A stretch of 64,000 nt of DNA from contig ONMN01000004.1 of assembly GCA_900318885.1 (NCBI GenBank), forward strand, positions 1 through 64,000. Reading direction: 5' to 3'. A program made the translations under genes and the position numbers. Of the stretch, positions 49,295 through 59,107 are shown piece by piece; position 1 is the first letter of the stretch; each line of letters starts with the position of its first letter. The notes below the pieces were generated by a model that did not search any database, was not told where the DNA came from, and saw only the letters and a program-made list of their open reading frames with translations. Source of the stretch: an uncultured Prevotellaceae bacterium (GTDB lineage Bacteria > Bacteroidota > Bacteroidia > Bacteroidales > Bacteroidaceae).

Positions 49295-50326
49295 TTAATA
49301 TCCTCTGAGAGTTATTCCCGCATCCTTACAGCGGGCAAAGAAATACGCTATCGAGATCTTATCCGGACTGGAATTGTACTTAAACTTTTCTTCCACATCC
49401 TTTGCATTATACTTCGACACATTGATACGACTCACGCGGTCAAAGAACTCGAAGCCGTAGGGTGCCGGAAGGTTGGCCAACGACAGGCCCACACGAAACC
49501 ACACATCGTAGTCATTCACAATGTCGGTATTGGTACGCTCCAGCAACTCTACCATCCGACGCACACGCTCAACCAACTGGTCGTCACTCTCGCCACTGCT
49601 GCTATACACCGCTGCCTTCGGAGCCAACACCTGTTCGCTGGTCTCTAAGCACACACCGGCATAAGACAGGGCATGTTCATTGATATAGGGATCTGAGTCA
49701 TACGAAGCAAAGCGTATGCGAGTCACGTCACCACACTTACGGTCTATCTGGATGCCCAGCGCCGAGTACTCGCGCAACAGGGCCTTGAACTGTTCCTTAT
49801 GGTATTGCGGATAGAGCAACGGAATGAGAGCAAAGTAGCCGGTACCGCTGCACGACTTCATCAGCAGCGCCACTTCAGGACGGTGGCGAAGGGTACGCAG
49901 AATGCTCTTCATATCGCCCAGGCTCTCGTTATCCTGATGATCGATGTCTATGCAGAGGAATCCCGTATGCTGTGCCAGATGCGACCCACGACGCGACACC
50001 ATTTCCTTCACTATGAACTTCTCACCCGTCCGGCGGTTGGTCTTTTCCACCTCCACCTCTCGCGGCTCAAAGAGTCCGGAAAGTGTAGCGCCTGGAAGGA
50101 ACTGTTTGGTCTCGCGGTATTCGTCAGATGCCTTCGCAGCCTTCTCGCCCATCGTCTCTACCATGCCACGCAACTTCTCAACCACAGGCTGCCAGCGATC
50201 CGTCATACAGAACTCACGGATTGTCATCGACTGGATGATCTCACCCGTTTCCATATCTACGAAACGCCCGACGTTATCTTTCGCGTCGGTATAGACAGAA
50301 CACATGCGGTCGAAAATAGAGTCCAT
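49295..50326 (-). CDS. BT4734/VirE-type primase (343 aa)
   Basis: N-terminal BT4734-like/VirE domain with the primase-like signature CIDIDHQDN near 122 and CSGTGYFALIPL near 159. A C-terminal PriCT-2-like helical domain from about 250 contains YDVWFRVGLSLANL and VEEKFKY. These proteins are DNA primases or primase-helicase front halves in Bacteroidetes elements. No helicase domain follows in this gene, so it would work with another protein. It is the second gene of the early operon. Confidence 0.85.
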   Translation of the reverse strand: MDSIFDRMCSVYTDAKDNVGRFVDMETGEIIQSMTIREFCMTDRWQPVVEKLRGMVETMGEKAAKASDEYRETKQFLPGATLSGLFEPREVEVEKTNRRTGEKFIVKEMVSRRGSHLAQHTGFLCIDIDHQDNESLGDMKSILRTLRHRPEVALLMKSCSGTGYFALIPLLYPQYHKEQFKALLREYSALGIQIDRKCGDVTRIRFASYDSDPYINEHALSYAGVCLETSEQVLAPKAAVYSSSGESDDQLVERVRRMVELLERTNTDIVNDYDVWFRVGLSLANLPAPYGFEFFDRVSRINVSKYNAKDVEEKFKYNSSPDKISIAYFFARCKDAGITLRGY

Positions 50327-50329
50327 TAC

Positions 50330-50722
50330 CTATTTATTATTATAATAGTTGTAATAGTTATGCCACTTGGCCCAGGCCCATTCCACCAGGATATTGATGA
50401 GCCATGCCAGACAGAAACCGAGGCCCATCAGCCAGAAGCCACGCCAGAACCAATATGACATAACAAAACACAGGGTACCAAGAAACAGGTGTACCAATGT
50501 CTCTACGGGATAATCCTTATGGAAATACCCCTTGCGCCATTTCCAGTCTTTGTCGGGCGACTCATCCTTACTATACTGATAGGATATCAGACCGGCGGTA
50601 GCCATCGAACCAATGAACATGCCGACAGGTAACGTCCAACCACCACCGAGGATGCCCAGCGCGATCACCGTCAACAGCGACATCAACAATACCCAATTCA
50701 GGATAACGAGATAGATTTTCAT
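50330..50722 (-). CDS. Four-helix membrane protein (130 aa)
   Basis: Hydrophobic segments at about 3-25, 31-47, 75-92 and 96-113 with a small polar loop (SKDESPDKDWKWRKG). Unrecognised. It is the first gene after the early host-type promoter, so it is probably among the earliest phage products, where membrane proteins often block superinfection or alter the host envelope. It ends 3 nt before the primase. Confidence 0.75.
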   Translation of the reverse strand: MKIYLVILNWVLLMSLLTVIALGILGGGWTLPVGMFIGSMATAGLISYQYSKDESPDKDWKWRKGYFHKDYPVETLVHLFLGTLCFVMSYWFWRGFWLMGLGFCLAWLINILVEWAWAKWHNYYNYYNNK

Positions 50723-50759
50723 AAGCGTATTACCTTATATGATATTTGTTATTCGCGGA

Positions 50760-50790
50760 CAAAGTTAAACATAATATTTGAATAGACAAA
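50760..50790 (-). promoter_or_regulatory. Host-type early promoter
   Basis: TTTG, 19 nt, TAACTTTG on the minus strand: a near-perfect Bacteroidetes primary promoter, 38 nt before the membrane-protein ATG. It drives the long early operon down to about 41 kb. Confidence 0.85.
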
Positions 50791-51414
50791 ATAAAAATTT
50801 ATTTAATTTCTTATATCGTGTAAGTTTTAACATTTGAACACAATCGGAGCCACCAAATAATCCGTTTTCGAGGTCGAGGAAATTTTCTCCCTGACCAGGG
50901 ATATTTTCTCCTTTTAAACCTCAAAACTACTTTTTGCAGCCCGAATCCCCAATTTCTGTAAAGTCAAAAACGGGGAAAAAAGTTATCGAAAGTTCTGAAA
51001 AGATTTCAAAAGGAAATTTTGAAATAGCTTTAACTCGCTGAAAATCAGACATAAACATTGTTAAAAAGTTATTTTTACCTTTTTTCTAAAAAACTTAGTA
51101 CACACGGGAAGAAAAATAGAAAACGGAATTTATGACAAAAATTCCATGAAAACCGCTCGCTTTATGCCACCTCCCCTCGCCCCCAAGTATCTGATAATCA
51201 AAGTAGAAAGTGGAACTTTCGCTTTGTTGCTCAATTCCTTTTAGGGTACGGGATTTCTATCTCTATCAGAGAGAGATTTTTTCTCAAAATATATATGAGG
51301 TATGCGAAAAACCATCATTTTCTCCTTTTGACACTCTGGAAATGCCCAGAAATGCCCTAAATAGAGGGAAAGGAGAAAAATATTAATTCATCCTCGAAAT
51401 TTCCTTGAATATCT
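50791..51414. other. AT-rich non-coding region, possible origin or regulatory region
   Basis: No coding frame above about 60 codons that looks real on either strand. It is rich in A and T runs, with short inverted repeats, and lies between oppositely directed promoters. This would suit a replication origin or a regulatory region, but I see no iterons or initiator gene. Confidence 0.4.
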
Positions 51415-51446
51415 TTTGGTATTTTCAGGGTTTTTTCGTACCTTTG
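51415..51446 (+). promoter_or_regulatory. Host-type promoter on the plus strand
   Basis: TTTG (51415-51418), 20 nt, TACCTTTG (51439-51446). It faces away from the early promoter and toward a region without coding frames, so it should make a short non-coding RNA. Confidence 0.75.
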
Positions 51447-51451
51447 TACCC

Positions 51452-51655
51452 AGTATTAAATTGGGGTATTATGCCCTAATTACATTAGGTCAGAGAGGTG
51501 GCGGTGCCACCATTTTGATTACTACCGTAGGTGCGGAGTAAGATTACTACCGTAGGTGCGGGAAAGCGCGAGATTTAGATTACCTTGGTGGCGGGAAAGC
51601 CGCGAGAGGGATATATGACAAGCGAGGGCCACGTCTCACGACGTAGGCCCTCGAA
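51452..51655 (+). ncRNA. Candidate plus-strand structured RNA
   Basis: Starting just after the plus-strand promoter, the sequence shows a series of hairpins: CCCA...TGGG, CCTAAT-TAC-ATTAGG, GGTGGC-GGT-GCCACC and a nearly perfect 13-bp stem CGAGGGCC-ACGTC...GACGT-A-GGCCCTCG at 51623-51653. Between them lies a repeated 20-mer. No open frame of size is present. The last stem lacks a T-run. Function unknown; it may act as a decoy or antisense RNA. Confidence 0.6.
51517..51595. repeat. Direct repeat of a 20-mer
   Basis: GATTACTACCGTAGGTGCGG occurs at 51517-51536 and 51542-51561, with a weaker third copy at 51578-51595. The copies lie 25 and 36 nt apart, inside the candidate RNA. Confidence 0.75.
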
Positions 51656-51766
51656 CGATTACTATACATAAACAGATGTATGTAATACAAGAATTTACTA
51701 ATACTTTTTAACTAACTACTAACTAAAACAATTTTTTATTAATTCAAATATCATAATATGAAGAAA

Positions 51767-51791
51767 AATGCGCATCCGCTGATGGCGCATT
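51767..51791 (-). terminator. Intrinsic terminator overlapping the ketosynthase stop
   Basis: AATGCGC/GCGCATT stem with an 11-nt loop, followed by TTTC on the minus strand; it includes the last codon of the ketosynthase gene. It ends the tape-measure operon. Confidence 0.7.
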
Positions 51792-53034
51792 AAGGTTTCG
51801 AGATAATGATAGAACTGTTGGTGCCACCGAAGCCGAAGGCGTTACACAACACATGATTGATATTAGTGACTGTCGGCTTGGTTGGGATATTCAGACGTGC
51901 GGCTGCTGGTTCCGGCTGTTCCAGATTGATATGCGGAGCCACAAAACCACCCTGCATCTGGATAAGTGCATAGACCACCTGTGATACACCAGACATCCAG
52001 CACTCATGGCCTGTCAAACACTTCGTAGAGACCACGAAGGGATTGCCGATAGGTCTCCCTACCCCACATGTATATTTCGGCAGCCAGAGCGACAACGACA
52101 GCAGCGCATCGGCTTCAGCACGGTCTCCATCCTGCGTTGATGTGGCATGTGCCATAATCACCGATAGCTGCTCCGGATTGATGTCGGCATCCTGAATAGC
52201 ATTGCTCATGCAGCGAAAGATACTCTCTGCTGAAGGCGTAACGATGTCGGGCGACGTACAGAAACCATAACCGCGAACCGTGGCCATGGGCTTACGATTA
52301 CCCATAGCGGCATGCTCGGCGCTCTCCAGAATAACACAGGCAGCGCCACCGCTCGGCACCAGACCGTCGCGGGCTGCATCGAATGGACGGCTTGCCTTCT
52401 CAGGATCATCGGCACGCTGTGAGAAGATACCCAGCGCATCAAAAGACGTATAGGCATGCAGCCCTACCTCCTGAGCACCCACCACGATACACGCATCCAC
52501 CTGTCCGCTACGAATGAGCGACAGCGCCAGTCCGACGGCATGACCACCACCGGCACAAGCGGCAGAGACCGTCAGCGAGATACCACCAATGCCGAAGATA
52601 GAGGCCAGCGTCATTGATACCGTTGAGTTCAGCGAACGGAACACCGCGCCAGCACCCAGACGGCGCGAGTCGTGATGTAAACGCATGATATCCTCCACCT
52701 CTGCCAGTTCACAGGCCGTTGAATCGTTGCTGACTATCAGCCCTACCCGATGGCGGTCAGTGAAGGGCGCTTGCTCCAGGGCCTGCTTTACGGCCATATA
52801 CGCATAGCGACCTGCCTCCGACAGACACATACGCTGCGAACGGCGCAAGCCTTCATGCGACAGATCCGGCACAGGCACGATACCCGTCAATGGCGACTGG
52901 TAGCCGTACTCCGTGCGTCGTGGGTCAGCACCGATGCCAGAACGTCCCAGACGTAGCGACTGCTCCACAGCCTTCACATCCTCGCCGATACAGCTCCAGA
53001 TGCCCATGCCGGTGATGACTACTCTCTGTTGCAT
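51790..53034 (-). CDS. Beta-ketoacyl-ACP synthase, FabF-like (414 aa)
   Basis: Condensing enzyme that joins an acyl chain to malonyl-ACP. The full catalytic triad is present: C160 in SAACAGGG, H296 in MAHATSTQDGD and H343 in TGHECWMSG, plus K338. The C-terminal GFGGTN is intact and the length is normal for type II fatty-acid or polyketide synthases. It overlaps the ACP start region by 16 nt and lies in the tape-measure operon. No other fatty-acid gene is nearby, so it must work with host reductases and malonyl-ACP. Presence in a phage tail operon is very unusual. Confidence 0.93.
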   Translation of the reverse strand: MQQRVVITGMGIWSCIGEDVKAVEQSLRLGRSGIGADPRRTEYGYQSPLTGIVPVPDLSHEGLRRSQRMCLSEAGRYAYMAVKQALEQAPFTDRHRVGLIVSNDSTACELAEVEDIMRLHHDSRRLGAGAVFRSLNSTVSMTLASIFGIGGISLTVSAACAGGGHAVGLALSLIRSGQVDACIVVGAQEVGLHAYTSFDALGIFSQRADDPEKASRPFDAARDGLVPSGGAACVILESAEHAAMGNRKPMATVRGYGFCTSPDIVTPSAESIFRCMSNAIQDADINPEQLSVIMAHATSTQDGDRAEADALLSLSLWLPKYTCGVGRPIGNPFVVSTKCLTGHECWMSGVSQVVYALIQMQGGFVAPHINLEQPEPAAARLNIPTKPTVTNINHVLCNAFGFGGTNSSIIISKP

Positions 53035-53282
53035 GCGTCAGGGTTTAAGGTGATGACAGCCTGCACCAGGTCTCTCAGGGTGCTGGTATTCTTGGCATTG
53101 TTCATGTCGAGCTTCACGCCAAACTGCGTTTCCACAGCCAGGATGAAGTCAAGAGTGTCGAGAGAGTCAAGATTCAAATCCTCCTGCAAGCGCGTATCGA
53201 GGGTTATCTCCTCCTGGGGAGGCATCGTGTCGAATAGTTTAATTAGCAGATCGACAATGTAAGGGAAAAGTTTTTCTTCCAT
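53019..53282 (-). CDS. Acyl carrier protein (87 aa)
   Basis: Four-helix carrier with the phosphopantetheine site DLNLDSLDTLDF, Ser40. The length and acidic charge are typical of type II systems. A host phosphopantetheinyl transferase would be needed to load it; no such gene is here. It lies 31 nt after the tape-measure stop and overlaps the ketosynthase by 16 nt, so the pair is expressed late with the tail. The C-terminus after the fourth helix is short (NPDACNRE). Confidence 0.92.
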   Translation of the reverse strand: MEEKLFPYIVDLLIKLFDTMPPQEEITLDTRLQEDLNLDSLDTLDFILAVETQFGVKLDMNNAKNTSTLRDLVQAVITLNPDACNRE

Positions 53283-53313
53283 AAATTCATCAATTCATTA
53301 AAACATTAATTCA

Positions 53314-56300
53314 TTACTTTTTCTTATTCCACAGACGGGAGCCAGAATAGCGGCCCATAAACTGAGCACCATCCTCGGCTTCCTCGGCAATACCACCACG
53401 TCCGTACTTATTCACATGCAAGCCATTCTTCTGCAACAGCAACATCATAGCCGTAAACTCAGTGATGGCTCCGCGCAACTGCTGCACATCCTCCTGGGAG
53501 AGCGAGGGAGCGGCGGCGGCATCAGTACCGGCCATGCCCTCTGCAAAGTCGGCGAGGTTGCCCTCATCATACATGCGATAGTGCATACCTGAGCGATTCT
53601 TATCGAACTTCACGATCTCGTTCATCAGGTCGGGTCTGTTCATCATCATCGCCTGAGTAGTCTCGCGTCCGATGACCATTTCAGGGCCTTTTTCGCCCAC
53701 GACGGCGGGCTGTCCGTTTACCATGGTCGATATTGGCTTAGTCACCAGGCCCGTCGAGAGCTTATCCACATGCTGCGTCTGATACACGTTACCATCGTTA
53801 CCTACCACCGTCTGCGTCTGTCCCTGCTGACCGCCATTCTGACCGCCACCAAACGACTGCACGTTACCACTGTCATAGGTCAACATACCCGTCGCGAGCT
53901 TCACGTTCTGACCGGATGCTTCAGCACCACTATCGCTACCACCAAGGGCAGCAGAGATAGCCCATGAAAGCAATCCCATCAGCAAGGCACTGATGACGGC
54001 AATCAGAGGAATACCCCAGAAACCGAGAGTACCGATGATCTTAGCGGCACCACCGGCGATACCGAGGGGAACCTTCTTCATCGTGTTTCCGGCTTCCTCC
54101 GTCAATTCCGTAGCATTAGCGGCCTGATGCTGTGTCAGACGCTCCGCATCACTCGTTGCCTGTACGGTATTCATAATCTCAGCAAACATCTGCTGGATTT
54201 GAATCATTCTGGTCTGGTGTGCCGTCTCATCGGCTTCCTCTTGCGAGTAGTACAACTGACGCTTCACACGGCGGGTCAAGTCCTCGGCAATCATCTGAAT
54301 GGTCATCTTCGCGTAGGCTTTCAGCATATCCTTCGCAAGGTCACGCAGTTTGATGTTCGAGTCCTCAGTCTCGGCAATCATGTTACCCAACTTCTCGCCT
54401 ACCCCTTCGGCAAAGGTAGCCAACGGCTCAGTGAATGACTGCAACAGTCCGATACGCTCCTGGAACTTCGCGGCCACCTTATCAGCCATCGCATTCTGAG
54501 CGTCCATCATCTGACGTTTAGCCTCCGTCAGCTGCTGCTCTGATATCTTATCCTGCTGACGCAGGCGATCCATTTCCTCATAGTAGAGTCTCGCACGCTC
54601 TGCCAACAGACGATAGCGCATCACCTCTGGGTCACTCTCCATATTCCATGTGAGGCCCATCTGCTGTGCCACGCTCTTATCCGTCTCAAATCGCTGCACA
54701 TAACTGCTCTCATCAGAGAGTGCCGTTGTGGTCTGGTCGATTTGCTGCACATCGGAGCGGTTATTAAATACGAAGTCGGCACGGCGCTTTGCTTCGTCGT
54801 AGGCTTTCTTTTGAGCATCGGTATAGGCATCCGACATTTCAATGAGTTTCTGATAGAACACCTGCCACTGCTGCAAGTCCATATTCAGAATGCCAGCCAA
54901 CCATGAGCCACCAACATTTTTCTCATAGTCTGGGCCAAAGAGCAATGTAAGCATAGCCTTCTGGCCTTCCTCGGTCGAAACATCGGTAGCGAACACATCG
55001 ACGATATGCTCACGGGCATTCAAGAATGCCTCCTGCCACATCTTACTACGCTCGGCCACGGCAGTCTGAATACCAGCCTTATTGCCATCCTTCGAGAACT
55101 GCATCAAGTTCTGCGTCTGTCCGGCAGTCAGTTCAGCCAATCCCAGCTGCTCCATCTGACCCTCATAGTCCTTATTCACCTTGCCGGTATAGTTCTTTTC
55201 CAGCAAGAGTTTCTGGCGCTCCTGATAGGCTTGGTTATCCTTCTTCGCATTCTGGAGTTCATTCTCGGTAGCCTTACGCCATATCTGATCGAGCAACACC
55301 GAACCGTTCTGACCCAACTCCTTCGAGAGGGTCGTAATCATTTCCTTCAGTTTATCGATGTCGTTATGGATTATATCATCCAGCAGCTGTGTGCTCTGGT
55401 TGGTGCCATCATCGCCCAACGGCTCGTAGAGATCCTGAATCATCGTCTCACGGAACTGCTGCCACTCGTTTTCAGTACCGGCAATAGCCTGACGCACATT
55501 AGCCAGGGCCGAGTTCATGCGGATGGTCATGCCGTCCACAAGTTTCTTCTGCAACTGCGGATCCATGCCCCCCTCAGTAGCCATTTCCGTAATGGCGGTG
55601 ATTTGGCGCTCATAATAATTCTTTACATTATCTATAATCGCCTTGGCCTTACCCTGTTCCTCACGCATTTCCTCGCGCAAGGCTTTACGGCGAGCGGCTT
55701 CCTCGGCTCTACGTCTCTTCTCTTCCTCCGGATTAGGTGCATTGTTATCGAGTGTGCCAGGACTCTCCTCAGTGGTGCCAGTATCTAAGCCTTTTACCAA
55801 GGGCTCCCACTTTTTATTGACCTTATCCAAAGCATTAGCCGTAGAATACGCCTGCGAAGCATAACGGGTAGCAGCATAGACCATCTTCTCAGCCTGCGTC
55901 AACTGGCGAGTATTATTCCTTGCAGCGGTAAAGCCACCATCCATATCATATTGAGCGGACTGCTGATAACCCTGCGAATTAAACCATGTTGTCGGTGAAG
56001 TCTGACTGCGTTTCTTAAAAGCATCAGCAGCTATCTGACCATTGACACCAAGTTTTTTGGCCAAATCCTTACTAATATCTTCAACAGATTTACCAGCCGC
56101 ACGCATATCATCAACATACGCTTTCAGCCATGTGCTGTTGTAGGCTGTACCCTCGGCCTGCTCATCATATTCTGTCAGGCGGTCGGCACTCCATCCTACA
56201 CGCGGAGAAACCTGTTTCTCAATATCCTTTTCCTTCAGCTGAAGGGCAATCTTCGCACGCAGTTGCTCTACCACACGCTTGTAAGCCTTAGCGATTTCAT

Positions 56301-59076
56301 CGGCATTCGACTTCTCGGTAAGCATCTTATCAAGATACTGACCATACTCTTTCTTGAAGTTACGAATAGCTGCTGCACGCTGGCGAGTACCCTCCCCTGC
56401 TTCATCGATGGCTTTCTTGAAACCATCGAGACGCGACTGAGCAATAGCAGTCTCGCGGTTGAAGTCGCCCATACCGGAGTTAAAGCCCTCCATCCACTTC
56501 GTTGCCTTCTGACCGGCACTGATGACATGACCGATAGCAATAGCCAACGATGCCAGAAGCGTAATGCAAAGGCCGATAACATTCATCTTCTGAGCGGTGT
56601 TCAATGCCTTCCATGCGGCTACGAGGCCATTGGTACGGAACGTGGCAATTACAGCGTTCTGTCCCATCAAACCTATCGAATTTGCCACACCTATAATGGC
56701 GACAGAAGCACCCTTGAACATCAATCCCATAAGGATGGCGGGCAAAAGAGCAATCAGTATTTTCAACTCTTCGCCTATCAGAACCAACATACCCTTGATG
56801 ATACCCATCGATACCTCATTAGAGGTCATGGCCTTGCTCAAATCATACCAGGCTTTCGTCATTTCCTTCACCATATCCACACCATCAGGATTGACAAAGG
56901 CTTTCTCCCAAAGGCTATTGGCACGTTCAAGTATAGCATTTGCGGTTTCCTGCTTCAGTGCATACTCGTTAGTCAGACTGGTTGCTTCCTCAAAGGCGCT
57001 TTCTGCTTCCTCTACATGAGCACGGACGGTATCGACATTCTTCGACATCGTAGCCATCACACCAATCAAACGCTGACCTTCAGAACCGAGATCCTTCCAA
57101 ATATTACCAAGGGCATTCATATTACCCTTATCACGCATTTTCTCCATAATGAGGAGAATTGCCTCCATAGCCTTGCCCTGAGAGAAAAGACCACTGATAG
57201 TACCCTTATCGATACCCAATCCTTCCTCGATCAGATTGTGCTTATTCTGCAACGAAGTGAACAGTTTACCAAAGGTGGTGGCTGCAACTTCAGGTGCCTG
57301 TCCTAAAGCATCCGCTGCACTACCAAGTGCCAAAAGCTGCGGGGTCGTGATTCCTGTAATACGCGACAGACCGGTAAGGCGTTTCGAAAAATCAACAATG
57401 TGGGTACCACTGGCAGTAGAAGTTGCCGAAAGCTGATTGATGGCAGAGCCAGTAGCCAACATTGATTTCTCCACGCCCAACTTTGGAATCAGGCCCATTG
57501 TGTCAACGAGCTTAGAAATCTGAAGCAAGCTGTCATCACCCAAGTCATCAGACAATGCCACCTTCACCTGGTCGGCAGCACGGACGAATTGGTTCATTCC
57601 TTCTACCCCATATTTTCCAAAGCCCATCTTACCGCCTTGGTAGGCTAAATCAGACAAACCCTGAATGGCGGTGCGCGTATCAAGTTTGGCTATACTCTCC
57701 GACAGTTGGTTGACTTCCTTTGTAGTAAGCCCTGTTACCTTACGAATATCGGCCATCTGGTCTGAATAAGCCAGGTTATCATTCAACATGCCACGCAGTT
57801 TCTGTTGAGCGATAGAAAAAAGTTGGAACACGCCAAAGTACATAGAGATATTGCGGAAAGCAGTACTCCATCCTGAAGCCTGACGATTCACGGCCTGAGT
57901 CACGCCCTCAATCTCTTTTTTGATAGCAGTCAACTGCCGCTGTTTAGCGATGTAGTTGGCATTACTACGCTCCAACTTTGACATTTCTTCCTCTAACTGC
58001 TTTGCGGCCAATTTCAATTTCTCCAATGGAGTAGCCTTAATGTTACGCAGAACTTTGTCAACATCGACAACCTCCCTATCAACGCCCTTCAGTGCGGCCT
58101 CCAATTCGTTCGCCCACTTCACCCAAGCCTTACGACGGGCATCACCAGACCCCATCTTATCCAGTTGAGCACGACAGGCTTCCAAACCTTTGCGAAGTTG
58201 CTCCGGAGTGGCATCATTCAGGTTTTTCGTCAAATTGAATACATCCTTGGCCACCTTTTGCACAGTAGGCTCAATCTCTTTCTCTTTACCGGCTATTCTA
58301 TCCAGTTCGAGCTCTGTTTCCTTCAAAAGTTTGTTGATGTTTTCAATATCAGTTGCATGGGTAGAAGGATCGAGCGTATCACGTTTAGCCATAAGAGCAC
58401 TACGGGCCGAACGAAGTTGCTGGGCCGACATAGCACCAATCCCACCAGGAGCATTGAAGGCTCGGATGGCATTGGAATAATCTGTATTGATGGAGGTCAT
58501 CGACTTAGCGGCAGCACGCTTCGCTTCCTCTGCTTCGAGTTTTTTCAGAATAGCCATTTGCTGCTGATACTCTGCATTCTGCTCATCAATCGTAGCGATA
58601 TGTTCTTTCTGCTGTTTTATCGCACGAGAAAGCCAGCTATCAGTAGCATTACCAAGGTTGTTAATCTGCTTGTTTATATTGACATACGAACCTTCCAAGA
58701 CCTTTATCTGATCATTAATGGCTTTGTATTTTCTACGCAATTCTTCTAACTTACCACTACTTTCACTGGTGGTAGCCATTTCCTTCTTAACTTGGGCCAA
58801 AGCCAATTTCAGCTGACGGAGAGAAGAGTCAGAAAGATTTTGGACTACCTTATTGACTTTATTCAAATCCGCTTCACCATTTTTAATGGCCGCTCTCAGG
58901 TCTTTAATATCCTGAAGCATATTCTTGGCACGCTGAGTACCAGCCTTACCAGCAGCATTCAACTGCTCATAAGACTTGGTGAGTTTATCCAGCTCAACTT
59001 TCATTGCTCTCACGGCAGCCTTCGGCTGTTGAGAGTTGACGGTAATGACTACCTGTGCGGTCTTGTTACTGTTCAT
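53314..59076 (-). CDS. Tail tape measure protein, TP901 type (1920 aa)
   Basis: Sets tail length and helps DNA and membrane passage. A long coiled N-terminal region precedes a TP901/PhageMin_Tail core at about 440-690 (YSDQMADIRKVTGLTTKEVNQLSE, then LSDLAYQGGKMGFGKYG). Hydrophobic segments lie near 765-790, 830-852 and 1685-1710. A charged C-terminus follows. At about 0.15 nm per residue the tail would be near 290 nm, that is, a long-tailed siphovirus or myovirus. It is driven by its own late promoter. Confidence 0.95.
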   Translation of the reverse strand: MNSNKTAQVVITVNSQQPKAAVRAMKVELDKLTKSYEQLNAAGKAGTQRAKNMLQDIKDLRAAIKNGEADLNKVNKVVQNLSDSSLRQLKLALAQVKKEMATTSESSGKLEELRRKYKAINDQIKVLEGSYVNINKQINNLGNATDSWLSRAIKQQKEHIATIDEQNAEYQQQMAILKKLEAEEAKRAAAKSMTSINTDYSNAIRAFNAPGGIGAMSAQQLRSARSALMAKRDTLDPSTHATDIENINKLLKETELELDRIAGKEKEIEPTVQKVAKDVFNLTKNLNDATPEQLRKGLEACRAQLDKMGSGDARRKAWVKWANELEAALKGVDREVVDVDKVLRNIKATPLEKLKLAAKQLEEEMSKLERSNANYIAKQRQLTAIKKEIEGVTQAVNRQASGWSTAFRNISMYFGVFQLFSIAQQKLRGMLNDNLAYSDQMADIRKVTGLTTKEVNQLSESIAKLDTRTAIQGLSDLAYQGGKMGFGKYGVEGMNQFVRAADQVKVALSDDLGDDSLLQISKLVDTMGLIPKLGVEKSMLATGSAINQLSATSTASGTHIVDFSKRLTGLSRITGITTPQLLALGSAADALGQAPEVAATTFGKLFTSLQNKHNLIEEGLGIDKGTISGLFSQGKAMEAILLIMEKMRDKGNMNALGNIWKDLGSEGQRLIGVMATMSKNVDTVRAHVEEAESAFEEATSLTNEYALKQETANAILERANSLWEKAFVNPDGVDMVKEMTKAWYDLSKAMTSNEVSMGIIKGMLVLIGEELKILIALLPAILMGLMFKGASVAIIGVANSIGLMGQNAVIATFRTNGLVAAWKALNTAQKMNVIGLCITLLASLAIAIGHVISAGQKATKWMEGFNSGMGDFNRETAIAQSRLDGFKKAIDEAGEGTRQRAAAIRNFKKEYGQYLDKMLTEKSNADEIAKAYKRVVEQLRAKIALQLKEKDIEKQVSPRVGWSADRLTEYDEQAEGTAYNSTWLKAYVDDMRAAGKSVEDISKDLAKKLGVNGQIAADAFKKRSQTSPTTWFNSQGYQQSAQYDMDGGFTAARNNTRQLTQAEKMVYAATRYASQAYSTANALDKVNKKWEPLVKGLDTGTTEESPGTLDNNAPNPEEEKRRRAEEAARRKALREEMREEQGKAKAIIDNVKNYYERQITAITEMATEGGMDPQLQKKLVDGMTIRMNSALANVRQAIAGTENEWQQFRETMIQDLYEPLGDDGTNQSTQLLDDIIHNDIDKLKEMITTLSKELGQNGSVLLDQIWRKATENELQNAKKDNQAYQERQKLLLEKNYTGKVNKDYEGQMEQLGLAELTAGQTQNLMQFSKDGNKAGIQTAVAERSKMWQEAFLNAREHIVDVFATDVSTEEGQKAMLTLLFGPDYEKNVGGSWLAGILNMDLQQWQVFYQKLIEMSDAYTDAQKKAYDEAKRRADFVFNNRSDVQQIDQTTTALSDESSYVQRFETDKSVAQQMGLTWNMESDPEVMRYRLLAERARLYYEEMDRLRQQDKISEQQLTEAKRQMMDAQNAMADKVAAKFQERIGLLQSFTEPLATFAEGVGEKLGNMIAETEDSNIKLRDLAKDMLKAYAKMTIQMIAEDLTRRVKRQLYYSQEEADETAHQTRMIQIQQMFAEIMNTVQATSDAERLTQHQAANATELTEEAGNTMKKVPLGIAGGAAKIIGTLGFWGIPLIAVISALLMGLLSWAISAALGGSDSGAEASGQNVKLATGMLTYDSGNVQSFGGGQNGGQQGQTQTVVGNDGNVYQTQHVDKLSTGLVTKPISTMVNGQPAVVGEKGPEMVIGRETTQAMMMNRPDLMNEIVKFDKNRSGMHYRMYDEGNLADFAEGMAGTDAAAAPSLSQEDVQQLRGAITEFTAMMLLLQKNGLHVNKYGRGGIAEEAEDGAQFMGRYSGSRLWNKKK

Positions 59077-59107
59077 AAAAAACGATGATATTACCTTTAA
59101 CTACTTG

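Noticed and set aside
51517-51595. Possible CRISPR array
   Set aside because: Only two exact copies of a 20-mer and a weak third, with spacings of 25 and 36 nt and no cas genes. The unit is better explained as a repeat inside a non-coding RNA.
51790-53282. Ketosynthase and ACP as host contamination or chimeric assembly
   Set aside because: Both are co-directional with the tape-measure gene at 31 nt distance, share its AT-type gap repeat and end at a terminator. No assembly break is visible, though only reads could prove it.
53314-53967. Separate small gene within the C-terminus of the tape measure
   Set aside because: The minus-strand frame is continuous over the full 1920 codons and no internal start has signals of its own.
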